A stretch of DNA of 17,432 nt from Gammaproteobacteria bacterium (lineage in GTDB: Bacteria > Pseudomonadota > Gammaproteobacteria > Chromatiales > Chromatiaceae): NCBI GenBank assembly GCA_020630035.1, contig JAHDCB010000018.1:1-17432 (forward strand), written 5' to 3'. The notes under the pieces were generated by a model. That model was given only the letters and a program-made list of their open reading frames with translations, was not told where the DNA came from and did not search any database. The position numbers and the translations under genes are program-made. Numbering within the stretch: position 1 is the first letter of the stretch; every line of letters begins with the position of its first letter. This document shows positions 7,546 to 13,830 of the stretch, in pieces.

Positions 7546-7802
7546 TTTTTTGTTGCTTTGCGATTGGGTATAATTGTCTTCAAGAATACGCTATTCTCTG
7601 ATTCAATGTATAGGACTAAATAAGCGTAGTTGTTCACAGCAACAACAGAAACGAGTTGATTTTTGTAGTGTTCTTGGTTTGGGTGTGGATAAACGTCTAA
7701 CTCGTCACCATTTTCAATGTGTAAGACAATTTATTCAAACGAAGTACCTCGATATTTTTTAAGAATTTCATTTTTTCTTCGGTTCCAGTCGTAACTTTTC
7801 AT
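7542..7802 (-). pseudogene. BrnT-like (COG2929) toxin with internal stop
   Basis: On the minus strand from the ATG at 7802 the frame reads MKSYDWNRRKNEILKKYRG then TSFE, a TAA stop at codon 24 (7733-7731), then IVLHIENGDELDVYPHPNQE. It runs on through NQLVSVVAVNNYAYLVLYIE to FLKTIIPNRKATKK and a terminal TAA. The order W-N-xx-K-N-x-x-L-K...RG-x-SFE, H-P-N-Q, Y-x-YLV and FLKTIIPxRKATKK matches the small RNase-like toxins annotated as BrnT/DUF497. The family pattern at codon 24 is usually Glu, so GAA to TAA is the simplest lesion. The last few residues are also lost at the junction with the antitoxin remnant. The gene is not visible as a long ORF because the stop splits it into 23 and 62 codons. 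Confidence 0.7.
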
Positions 7803-7903
7803 CTGCCGGTCATAGAGCAGTATGCGTCTTTTACATTCTGAGGACAATGCCAGAATTGACCTATCAATACTCAGGTGTTATAGCGATTTATTGATATTGG
7901 TAG

Positions 7904-8023
7904 CGGAGTATTATTGGTGTTGAAAAAAAGCCCGGGGACTCTGGGGGGGCAACGAGGCCACCTGATACCCTTGGAGCGGCGCCAGCTGCCGACGAACCCG
8001 GAGTTCAATCTCTCAGGGTCTGA
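7904..8023. other. GC-rich block of unknown nature
   Basis: Within an AT-rich spacer, about 100 bp (7925-8022) is strikingly GC-rich, from AGCCCGGGGACTCTGGGGGG to CAATCTCTCAGGGTC. The plus strand has a 39-codon open frame ending at TGA 8021-8023 (EKKPGDSGGATRPPDTLG then AAPAADEPGVQSLRV). The minus strand is also open over about 120 bp (RRQLAPLQGYQVASLPPRVP). Neither has a start or a recognisable domain. The plus-strand stop abuts a REP-like palindrome, so it could be the decayed 3' end of a REP-associated transposase. That is only a guess. Confidence 0.3.
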
Positions 8024-8025
8024 TT

Positions 8026-8042
8026 CCCCGTAGCTTGCTACG
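8026..8042. repeat. REP-like palindrome, copy 1
   Basis: CCCCGTAGCTTGCTACG holds a perfect CGTAGC/GCTACG stem with a TT centre (8029-8042). The outer CCC has no partner on the right side, so this copy is half decayed. It has the same core as the palindrome at 8128-8147, with T-A in place of C-G in the stem. Confidence 0.55.
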
Positions 8043-8127
8043 ATAAAAAATCAGAAGGTTTTGGCAGAAGATTTAAAATATCCACTGCTAATGACATTGT
8101 TGTGAGCTATTAATTAGCACCCAAATA

Positions 8128-8147
8128 CCCCGCAGCTTGCTGCGGGG
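8128..8147. repeat. REP-like palindrome, copy 2; possible terminator
   Basis: CCCCGCAGCTTGCTGCGGGG is a perfect 9-bp inverted repeat with a TT centre. It lies 61 bp past the stop of the RDD gene (minus strand), where a strong hairpin could end transcription, although the following minus-strand bases (TATTTGGG) are a poor U-tract. Short GC palindromes in intergenic DNA that recur with compensatory changes are typical of REP elements. Confidence 0.6.
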
Positions 8148-8208
8148 ATCTTTATTAAGGGCTAGCAAGAAATCAGCGAGTGCATGGCCGTCGGTTGGAG
8201 TATATTTA

Positions 8209-8661
8209 TTAGGAATTTTCTGACCGTATAACATATGTTTCAGCAATCATATCGTGCAGGCCTTGCTTGTTTTTCGTCCATCCAACCATCATATAGCCGA
8301 TGCAGAAAGTCACCGTTGAAAGTATTGTAGCGAAGTATCGTCCAGTAGCCCTGGCAAATGAAATTCGATTTCCACTCTTATCCGAAACCTTCAATCCAAC
8401 TACTTTTTTTCCGATGGAAGCCTGCCATTTGGAAGAATGTAATATAGCAAAATATATCCACCAGATAATTAGAGATGAAATGAGGTCTATAATTTCTATC
8501 ATTGCTTGTCCTCTTGTTGCGTACACAGAAACAACTAGAAACGAGACAAGTAAAGTTGGGACGATTAGAACTACTAAATCAATAAAATAGGCTCCGACTC
8601 GTATCCAGAATCCTCCAAACTGAGTTGTTTCGTTATTTTCACTGATTGGTTGCGGGTTCAT
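8209..8661 (-). CDS. RDD family membrane protein
   Basis: A 150-residue inner-membrane protein of the RDD family. The namesake pattern is clear: FGGFWIRVGAYFIDLVVLIV (about residues 15-34) with the conserved Arg and Asp in helix 1. A second hydrophobic stretch follows (LISSLIIWWIYFAIL), then QASIGKKVVGLKVSDKSG, the usual SIGK-x-x-x-G-L-x-V motif. A third hydrophobic stretch, ATILSTVTFCIGYMMVGW, runs into NKQGLHDMIAETYVI, matching the family's K-x-x-LHD-x-x-A-x-T. Some RDD proteins have been tied to Na+/H+ exchange, but most have no known role. The ATG is preceded by CGGAGAG 5 bp upstream, a strong binding site. It looks intact, unlike the relics around it, and is AT-richer than the flanking nuo genes. 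Confidence 0.88.
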   Translation of the reverse strand: MNPQPISENNETTQFGGFWIRVGAYFIDLVVLIVPTLLVSFLVVSVYATRGQAMIEIIDLISSLIIWWIYFAILHSSKWQASIGKKVVGLKVSDKSGNRISFARATGRYFATILSTVTFCIGYMMVGWTKNKQGLHDMIAETYVIRSENS

Positions 8662-8986
8662 TTTTCTCTCCGTGGTTTTATGCCTAATACCAGAGTTGAT
8701 CTGAAAATACCCTTATGATATGGCAATTTATCAGGGTATTGGCGAAATCGAACAATTTGTTAGGGGGCGTCCTCAATGAGCTGAGTGGAAATGATTTTGA
8801 GTTATTTTTTGTGTTGACAGGACACAACGAGGAGTAATAGTTGCTCTATTGCGATGAGTTACAACGCAGTTAGTGCAGAAAAAGGGCCGAAATCAATCCA
8901 TGAAGCTGATTGAGAATACCCCTTGGCCTCTATATCAGTCGGGATCACATCCGTAACTCAGGTAAGGTCTTGCCTGAAGAATTAAA
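8662..8986. other. Spacer without a recognisable gene
   Basis: About 325 bp between the divergent RDD gene and the antitoxin gene. It holds the RDD ribosome binding site, an inverted repeat AATACCCT (8706-8713) / AGGGTATT (8733-8740), and a small GTAATAG/CTATTGC hairpin near 8834-8852. A short plus-strand open tail, LRIPLGLYISRDHIRNSG then KVLPEELK, ends at 8989. I recognise no gene or known RNA here; the short tail may be a gene relic. Confidence 0.4.
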
Positions 8987-9010
8987 ATGACCTATATCGA
9001 GGTATTTTTG

Positions 9011-9265
9011 ATGGTTCCTACATATGCAATGTTGGCTGACGTTTGCGCTGGTATTTCTGAGCTACAGAAGAATCCGATGGCGGTTATGGCACAGGGTGAG
9101 GGTGCGCCAGTAGCGATTCTCAATCGGAATAAGCCGGTGTTTTATGCGGTGCCGACCAGAACGTATGAAGCACTCCTGGATAGGCTGGAAGATCTGGAAC
9201 TGGCGGCTACGGTTCGTTCTCGTCTGAATCAACCAGAAGTTGAGGTGAGTCTGGATAAGCTATAG
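9011..9265 (+). CDS. Phd/YefM (StbD-like) antitoxin, orphan
   Basis: An 84-residue protein with the StbD/YefM-type antitoxin layout: AGISELQKNPMAVMAQGEG (residues 10-28, DNA-binding N-terminal half), PVAILNRNKPVFYAVP (30-45), then TYEALLDRLEDLELAATVR and the acidic C-terminal tail EVEVSLDKL that wraps the toxin in this family. The ATG at 9011 has CGAGG 8 bp upstream and gives the usual start; an ATG at 8987 would add 8 residues without a clear binding site. These antitoxins are normally followed within a few bases by a RelE/ParE-type toxin gene. Here only 38 bp separate its stop from the end of the convergent DUF2442 gene, so the toxin is missing. It may persist as a regulator or as an anti-addiction relic. 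Confidence 0.8.
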   Translation: MVPTYAMLADVCAGISELQKNPMAVMAQGEGAPVAILNRNKPVFYAVPTRTYEALLDRLEDLELAATVRSRLNQPEVEVSLDKL

Positions 9266-9303
9266 GCTGGTTTTTAAGGCCGCTCCGTCTGATTTTTGCA
9301 ATA

Positions 9304-9549
9304 TCAGTTGCCGACTTTTCTGGAGTCCAAGTATAGGGTGTCAGGACAGATGTCCTGCTGATTTGTCCAGGTAATGGTGCCTGCGGAAACCTTCGCCTGC
9401 TTAAAATAAGTTAATGTTTTCAGCTCTTGAAATACACCAGAATTTAATAAGCTGGTGCAATCATATATACCCTTTTCACCATTACTGAATACCAGTTGTA
9501 AACAATAATCATCGGCCGGTATGGCATGTGAAACTCTTGGGTTTAACAT
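9304..9549 (-). CDS. DUF2442 domain protein, orphan
   Basis: An 81-residue protein of the DUF2442 family. Visible family features are a first strand with DDYCLQLVFSNGEKGIYD, then LLNSGVFQELKTLTYFKQAKV, and the C-terminal signature TITWTNQQDICPDTLYLDS (usual form W-P-N-G-x-D-x-x-P-DTLY). DUF2442 proteins are commonly encoded next to DUF4160 proteins, and the pairs are predicted toxin-antitoxin modules. No DUF4160 gene is present on either side; the 96 bp upstream run straight to the nuoL stop. It is convergent with the Phd-type antitoxin. Function unknown. Confidence 0.78.
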   Translation of the reverse strand: MLNPRVSHAIPADDYCLQLVFSNGEKGIYDCTSLLNSGVFQELKTLTYFKQAKVSAGTITWTNQQDICPDTLYLDSRKVGN

Positions 9550-9589
9550 GATTAAACGAGTGGTTTGATTTTGTAAGGTTGTTCACCAG

Positions 9590-9634
9590 AAACAGCAAGA
9601 TCTCATCGGAAATCAATTTTTCCTGATGCTGTTT
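9590..9634. repeat. Hairpin downstream of nuoL
   Basis: AAACAGCA (9590-9597) pairs with TGCTGTTT (9627-9634), with an inner GGAAA/TTTCC stem (9608-9612/9619-9623). It starts 11 bp beyond the nuoL stop and could attenuate or end nuoJKL transcription, but lacks a clean U-tract on the minus strand. Confidence 0.4.
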
Positions 9635-9645
9635 TATGGTGTCGT

Positions 9646-11592
9646 TTATAGTACGAACCATGTCAGCAGACCCAGCAGACCCAGCATCATGACGATGGCA
9701 TAGTGGTACAGAAAGCCGGTCTGTGCCCAGCGCACCAGACCAGCCAGCCAGCCGACTGAGCGTGCTGAGCCGTTTACCAGGATGCCGTCGATCAGGCCCT
9801 GATCTCCGATTCGCCAGAGCCCTCTGCCCAATAGCTGGCTACCGCCGGCGAAGATAGCCTGGTTGAATGTATCAAAGCCGTATTTGTTGGTCAGTATCCG
9901 ATGTGCCCAGCCAAATGTGCGTTCTGCCCAGTCGGCAATACCTGGTCGATACAGGTAGATCAGCCCGGCCAGTAGGGTGCCACCCAGTGCCAGGTAGATT
10001 GGCGGCCCGGCAAATGCATGCAGGATAAAGCCCCAGGGGCTGTCAAAACTGATCTGGCCGAGGGTATCGTGTACCCTGGCGACGGTCAGTATGCCGGAGA
10101 AATAATCGCCGAATACCATCGGTTCAACGGCCAGCCAGCCGATGACTACCGATGGAATCGCCAGCAGGATCAGCGGCACTGTGACGACCCAGGGTGATTC
10201 ACGCAGGTGCGATTTGGCATGTGTGTCGCGCGGGCCTTTGCCATGAAACACCAGGAAATACACCCGGAAGCTATATAACGCTGTGGCGAACACACCGGCG
10301 ACCAGCAAGACATAGGCATAACCGGCACCGGCGATCTGTGAATGATGCACCGCCTCTATGATCGCATCCTTGGAGAAAAAGCCGGCAAAGCCGGGGAAGC
10401 CGATCAGGGCCAGGGTTCCCAGCAGCGCGGTCCAGTGTGTGATCGGCATATAGCGCCGCAGGCCGCCCATGTTGCGGATGTCCTGGTCATGGTGCATGCC
10501 CATGATGACTGATCCGGCGGCGAGGAATAACAGTGCCTTGAAAAAGGCATGGGTCATCAGGTGGAATAATCCGGCTGCGTATGCAGATACGCCGAGGGCG
10601 GCGACCATGTATCCCAGTTGCGATAAGGTCGAATAAGCGACCACTCGCTTGATGTCGTTCTGCACGATACCCACCAGGCCCATAAAGAACGCGGTGGTGG
10701 CACCGATCACCAGGACAAAGGTCAGGGCAGTTTCGGATAACTCATACAGAGGTGACATCCGGGCGACCATGAAGATACCGGCTGTGACCATAGTGGCGGC
10801 ATGTATCAGCGCTGAGATTGGGGTCGGGCCTTCCATTGAGTCCGGCAGCCAGACATGCAGCGGCACTTGCGCTGATTTGCCCATTGCGCCGACAAACAGC
10901 AGGATGCAGATCACGGTCATCAGCGACCAGGATTGATCACCCCAGATGGAGATGGTGGTGTTTGCCAGTGCTGGCGCCTGGTCAAAGGCTTCCTGATAGT
11001 CCAGCGTGCCGAAATACATCACGATCGCTGCAATACCGAGCAGAAAGCCGAAGTCACCTACCCGGTTTACCAGAAACGCCTTCAGGTTGGCAAAGATGGC
11101 GGTATCGCGCTGGTAATAAAATCCGATCAGCAGATATGAGACCAGGCCGACTGCCTCCCAGCCGAAGAATAATTGCATGAAGTTGTTTGCCATCACCAGC
11201 ATCAGCATGGCAAAGGTAAACAGAGCGATATAGCTGAAGAAGCGTTCGTAGCCGTCGTCATCGTGCATATAGCCGATGGTATAGATGTGTACCATCAGGG
11301 AGACGAAGGTGACGACAGCCATCATCATCGCGGTCAACCGGTCTACCAGGAAGCCGATTTCAAACCTCAGCCCGTCGGTGATCAGCCAGGTATAGACTGA
11401 TTCGTTGTAGGTCGGGGCATCATTGAACGCATAGGCCCAGAAGATATATAGCGACAGGACACACGACAGGCCGACTCCGGCGATGGTGATGCTATGTGCC
11501 GCTGTGCGACCAATCACCTTCTGCCCGAAGCCGGCCACGATGGCCCCGAGTAGCGGTGCCAGAACGATGGTGAGGAAAATTGCGTGCATCAT
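9646..11592 (-). CDS. nuoL: NADH-quinone oxidoreductase subunit L
   Basis: NuoL is the distal antiporter-like proton-pumping subunit of complex I; its long lateral helix braces the membrane arm. The 648-residue length is normal for the family. Key motifs are LFFGWEAVGLVSYLLIGFYY (essential Glu near 146), ANLKAFLVNRVGDFGFLLGI, GAMGKSAQVPLHVWLPDSME (essential Lys), GPTPISALIHAATMVTAGIF, and FPGFAGFFSKDAIIE. The start is ATG at 11592 or the next ATG at 11589; the second has AAGGGG at better spacing. The start codon shares bases with the nuoK stop (TGATG), so translation is coupled. The gene ends the intact nuoJKL block; accessory DNA follows instead of nuoM. Confidence 0.97.
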   Translation of the reverse strand: MMHAIFLTIVLAPLLGAIVAGFGQKVIGRTAAHSITIAGVGLSCVLSLYIFWAYAFNDAPTYNESVYTWLITDGLRFEIGFLVDRLTAMMMAVVTFVSLMVHIYTIGYMHDDDGYERFFSYIALFTFAMLMLVMANNFMQLFFGWEAVGLVSYLLIGFYYQRDTAIFANLKAFLVNRVGDFGFLLGIAAIVMYFGTLDYQEAFDQAPALANTTISIWGDQSWSLMTVICILLFVGAMGKSAQVPLHVWLPDSMEGPTPISALIHAATMVTAGIFMVARMSPLYELSETALTFVLVIGATTAFFMGLVGIVQNDIKRVVAYSTLSQLGYMVAALGVSAYAAGLFHLMTHAFFKALLFLAAGSVIMGMHHDQDIRNMGGLRRYMPITHWTALLGTLALIGFPGFAGFFSKDAIIEAVHHSQIAGAGYAYVLLVAGVFATALYSFRVYFLVFHGKGPRDTHAKSHLRESPWVVTVPLILLAIPSVVIGWLAVEPMVFGDYFSGILTVARVHDTLGQISFDSPWGFILHAFAGPPIYLALGGTLLAGLIYLYRPGIADWAERTFGWAHRILTNKYGFDTFNQAIFAGGSQLLGRGLWRIGDQGLIDGILVNGSARSVGWLAGLVRWAQTGFLYHYAIVMMLGLLGLLTWFVL

Positions 11593-11897
11593 CACCCCTT
11601 CAAGGTATCCAGATCAGCTACATTGATGGTGCGCCGGGTGCGGAATAAGACCACCAGAATCGCCAGACCAATCGCAGCTTCCGCCGCAGCCACTGTGAGA
11701 ATGAAAAACACAAAAATCTGGCCCTGAATATCGCCCAGAAAGTGTGAAAAGGCGACAAAATTGATATTGACCGCGAGCAGCATCAGCTCAATACACATCA
11801 ACAACAACAACACATTCTTACGATTCAGAAAGATCCCGGCGATACTGATCGCGAACAGGATCGCGGCCACCAGCAAAAAGTCAGATAGTGCGATCAT
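11592..11897 (-). CDS. nuoK: NADH-quinone oxidoreductase subunit K
   Basis: NuoK is a small membrane subunit of complex I, homologous to MrpC, that helps form the proton path between NuoN and NuoA/J. The 101-residue length is exact for the family. It has three transmembrane helices and both essential buried glutamates: Glu37 in LLLLMCIELMLLAVN and Glu73 in VAAAEAAIGLAI (E. coli 36 and 72). The ATG overlaps the nuoJ stop as ATGA, the standard coupling in nuo operons. Confidence 0.97.
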   Translation of the reverse strand: MIALSDFLLVAAILFAISIAGIFLNRKNVLLLLMCIELMLLAVNINFVAFSHFLGDIQGQIFVFFILTVAAAEAAIGLAILVVLFRTRRTINVADLDTLKG

Positions 11898-12499
11898 GCT
11901 GAGTCCTCCGCAGCCATCTTCACCACACGTAACCGGTCTGCGGCCTTGACCTGTACCTGTTTGCTCGGATCCTGATACCGGGTGGTCGGGCGGCGGCGCA
12001 GTGTCAGGCTGATCGCAGCAATAATGCCGACCAGCAGAATCACGGCGGCAATCTCAAATGCGTACAGGTGATCAGTAAACAGGGCCAGGCCCAGGGCTTC
12101 GGTATTGTTGTAATCCGCTGGCTGCGGTGTTGGTGCGGCGAATTGTGCCAGCCCGAACCGTTCCGGCCCCAGCACCAGGACTAATTGTGCACCGATCAGC
12201 AGTGCTACCAGCACGGCTAATGGAGCATTACGCACAAACCCGGCCCGCAGCTCGGTCAGGTTGATATCCAGCATCATCACCACAAACAGGAACAGCACCA
12301 TCACGGCGCCGACATAGACCAGCACCAGTACGATGGCCAGAAATTCTGCCTCAGCCAATAGCCAGAGCCCGGAACAACTAAAAAAGGCTAGCACCAGAAA
12401 CAGGGCGGAATGCACCGGATTTTTGCGGGTGATTACCATCAGAGCCGCACCGATCAGAACGGCCGCAAACAGGTAAAATAGCAATAGCTGAAAGCTCAT
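11894..12499 (-). CDS. nuoJ: NADH-quinone oxidoreductase subunit J
   Basis: NuoJ is a five-helix membrane subunit of complex I (ND6 equivalent); its third helix carries the pi-bulge that links quinone reduction to pumping. The 201-residue sequence shows KNPVHSALFLVLAFFSCSGLWLL, then AEFLAIVLVLVYVGAVMVLFLFVVMMLD, the family's best conserved stretch, and a C-terminal tail DPSKQVQVKAADRLRVVKM as in other gammaproteobacteria. It is the first gene of this nuo fragment: nuoI is not upstream, and the next gene (rmuC) is divergent. The promoter must therefore lie in the 105 bp at 12500-12604, but I see no strong minus-strand consensus there. Confidence 0.96.
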   Translation of the reverse strand: MSFQLLLFYLFAAVLIGAALMVITRKNPVHSALFLVLAFFSCSGLWLLAEAEFLAIVLVLVYVGAVMVLFLFVVMMLDINLTELRAGFVRNAPLAVLVALLIGAQLVLVLGPERFGLAQFAAPTPQPADYNNTEALGLALFTDHLYAFEIAAVILLVGIIAAISLTLRRRPTTRYQDPSKQVQVKAADRLRVVKMAAEDSA

Positions 12500-12525
12500 A
12501 ATTCACTCAGTATCAGTATGCAAGA

Positions 12526-12554
12526 TTGCCATCATCAGAAAATTGCAGAATAAC
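12526..12554 (+). promoter_or_regulatory. Candidate sigma70 promoter for rmuC
   Basis: TTGCCA (12526-12531, 5 of 6 to -35) and AATAAC (12549-12554, 4 of 6 to -10) are separated by the optimal 17 bp, about 50 bp before the rmuC ATG. Motif match only. Confidence 0.35.
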
Positions 12555-12604
12555 CCGCTATTATGCCTGCTCACCTCATAAGACACCAGCGATAGGGAAG
12601 ACGA

Positions 12605-13810
12605 ATGGATATATTCTGGATAGTTCTGAGCGGCATATTGATGCTGATTTGTCTGAGCCTGGTGTTGCTCCTCTGGCATGGCCGCCGGCAGAACCAGGCC
12701 GACATCACGCAACAACTGAACGCCATGCAGATGGCGGTAACGGATCGGCTGGGGCGGACGGAACAACAGGTGACGACCAGTGCCAGTGACTTGCAGACAC
12801 GCCTGACCGCACAGTTGCAGCAGCAGCAGCAGGCCCAGCAGCAGACGCTTGCGGCCACATTGGCCAGTATGGGCCAGCAGATGCAGCAGACCCTGACGAT
12901 CACCACAGACACACTGAGCAAACATGTGGTTGCGCTGACACAAACCACAGATCAGCGGCTGCACGAAATCAGTGGTCAGGTAGAACACAGATTGCAGGCA
13001 GGATTCGACAAGACCACCGAAACTTTCACGCGGGTGCTGGAGCACCTGAGCCGGATTGATGAGGCACAAAAAAAGATCACCGAGCTATCTGGCCATGTGA
13101 TCAGTCTGCAGGCGATCCTGAATGATAAGCGCTCGCGTGGCGCATTTGGTGAAGTGCAACTCCAGGCTCTGGTGCAGAACCTGATGCCGGAGGGCAGCTA
13201 TACCTGGCAGGCGACTCTCAGCAATGGCAAGCGGGTGGATTGTTTACTGAACTTGCCGGCGCCGACCGGACAGGTGCCGATTGATGCGAAGTTTCCGCTG
13301 GAGAGCTACCAGCAACAGCAGACGGCTGATCTGGCGGTGCAAAAAACGGCCAGCAGCCAGTTCCGGCGCGATATCCGCAAACATATCCGTGACATTGCGG
13401 ATAAATATCTGATCCCTGGCGAAACGGCAGATGGCGCGGTGATGTTTATTCCGGCAGAAGCGGTATTTGCTGAAATCCACGCACACTATCCGGAACTGGT
13501 GGCTGAAGCGCAGCAGGCGCGGGTCTGGCTGGTCTCGCCAACCACCCTGATGGCAGTCCTGACCACAGCCCGCGCGGTACTGAAGGACGATGCCACCCGG
13601 CAACAAGTGCATATCATCCAGGAACATCTGCACAAGCTGTCGGCAGACTTCAACCGCTTCCAGCAGCGGATGGATAAGCTGGCGACCCACATTCGCCAGG
13701 CGAATGATGATGTTGGGATGATCCACACTTCAGCACAAAAAATCAGCCGCCGGTTTGCGCAGATAGAAGCCGCAGAGCTGGATACCACCAGCGAGCCGGT
13801 CAAGATCTGA
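12605..13810 (+). CDS. rmuC: DNA recombination protein RmuC
   Basis: RmuC limits inversion and rearrangement at short inverted repeats and is thought to be a membrane-tethered nuclease-like protein. The 401-residue protein has one N-terminal transmembrane helix (about residues 4-23). A long coiled coil (30-165) follows, including a glutamine-rich run from a CAG repeat near 12818-12850. The conserved RmuC domain begins at LNDKRSRGAFGEVQLQAL (172-189) and includes the PD-(D/E)xK-like strand PIDAKFPLESY (about 225-235) and VMFIPAEAVFAEI. The ATG is preceded by GGGAAG. It is divergent from nuoJ and lies 20 bp before the restriction gene, which is probably on the same transcript. Confidence 0.95.
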   Translation: MDIFWIVLSGILMLICLSLVLLLWHGRRQNQADITQQLNAMQMAVTDRLGRTEQQVTTSASDLQTRLTAQLQQQQQAQQQTLAATLASMGQQMQQTLTITTDTLSKHVVALTQTTDQRLHEISGQVEHRLQAGFDKTTETFTRVLEHLSRIDEAQKKITELSGHVISLQAILNDKRSRGAFGEVQLQALVQNLMPEGSYTWQATLSNGKRVDCLLNLPAPTGQVPIDAKFPLESYQQQQTADLAVQKTASSQFRRDIRKHIRDIADKYLIPGETADGAVMFIPAEAVFAEIHAHYPELVAEAQQARVWLVSPTTLMAVLTTARAVLKDDATRQQVHIIQEHLHKLSADFNRFQQRMDKLATHIRQANDDVGMIHTSAQKISRRFAQIEAAELDTTSEPVKI

Positions 13811-13830
13811 CCATCTTCGGGAGACTCACC

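Noticed and set aside
7429..7762. Plus-strand ORFs of 60-65 codons in the spacer
   Set aside because: They are antisense to the eroded toxin and antitoxin frames, which have clear family patterns, and they lack ribosome binding sites.
7950..8020. Resemblance to a glycine riboswitch (GGCGCC...CGGAGTTCAATCTCTCAGG)
   Set aside because: The 5' half of the aptamer (GGGAGAG and the first stem) and the usual A-rich GGCAAAAG after CTCAGG are missing, and no glycine-related gene lies downstream. Kept only as a remark in a finding.
8300..8590. 96-codon plus-strand ORF over the RDD gene
   Set aside because: The opposite frame has a strong ribosome binding site and the full RDD motif set.
10649..11400. 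Several plus-strand ORFs over nuoL
   Set aside because: Antisense shadows of nuoL; no domains and no ribosome binding sites.
12818..12850. CAG repeat in rmuC as a possible phase-variable tract
   Set aside because: The tract is short, a multiple of three, and encodes glutamines in a coiled coil, so slippage would not switch the gene off.
12503..13069. 188-codon minus-strand ORF over the start of rmuC
   Set aside because: Antisense to the rmuC coiled coil; its Cys/Leu-rich sequence comes from reading the CAG-rich strand backwards.
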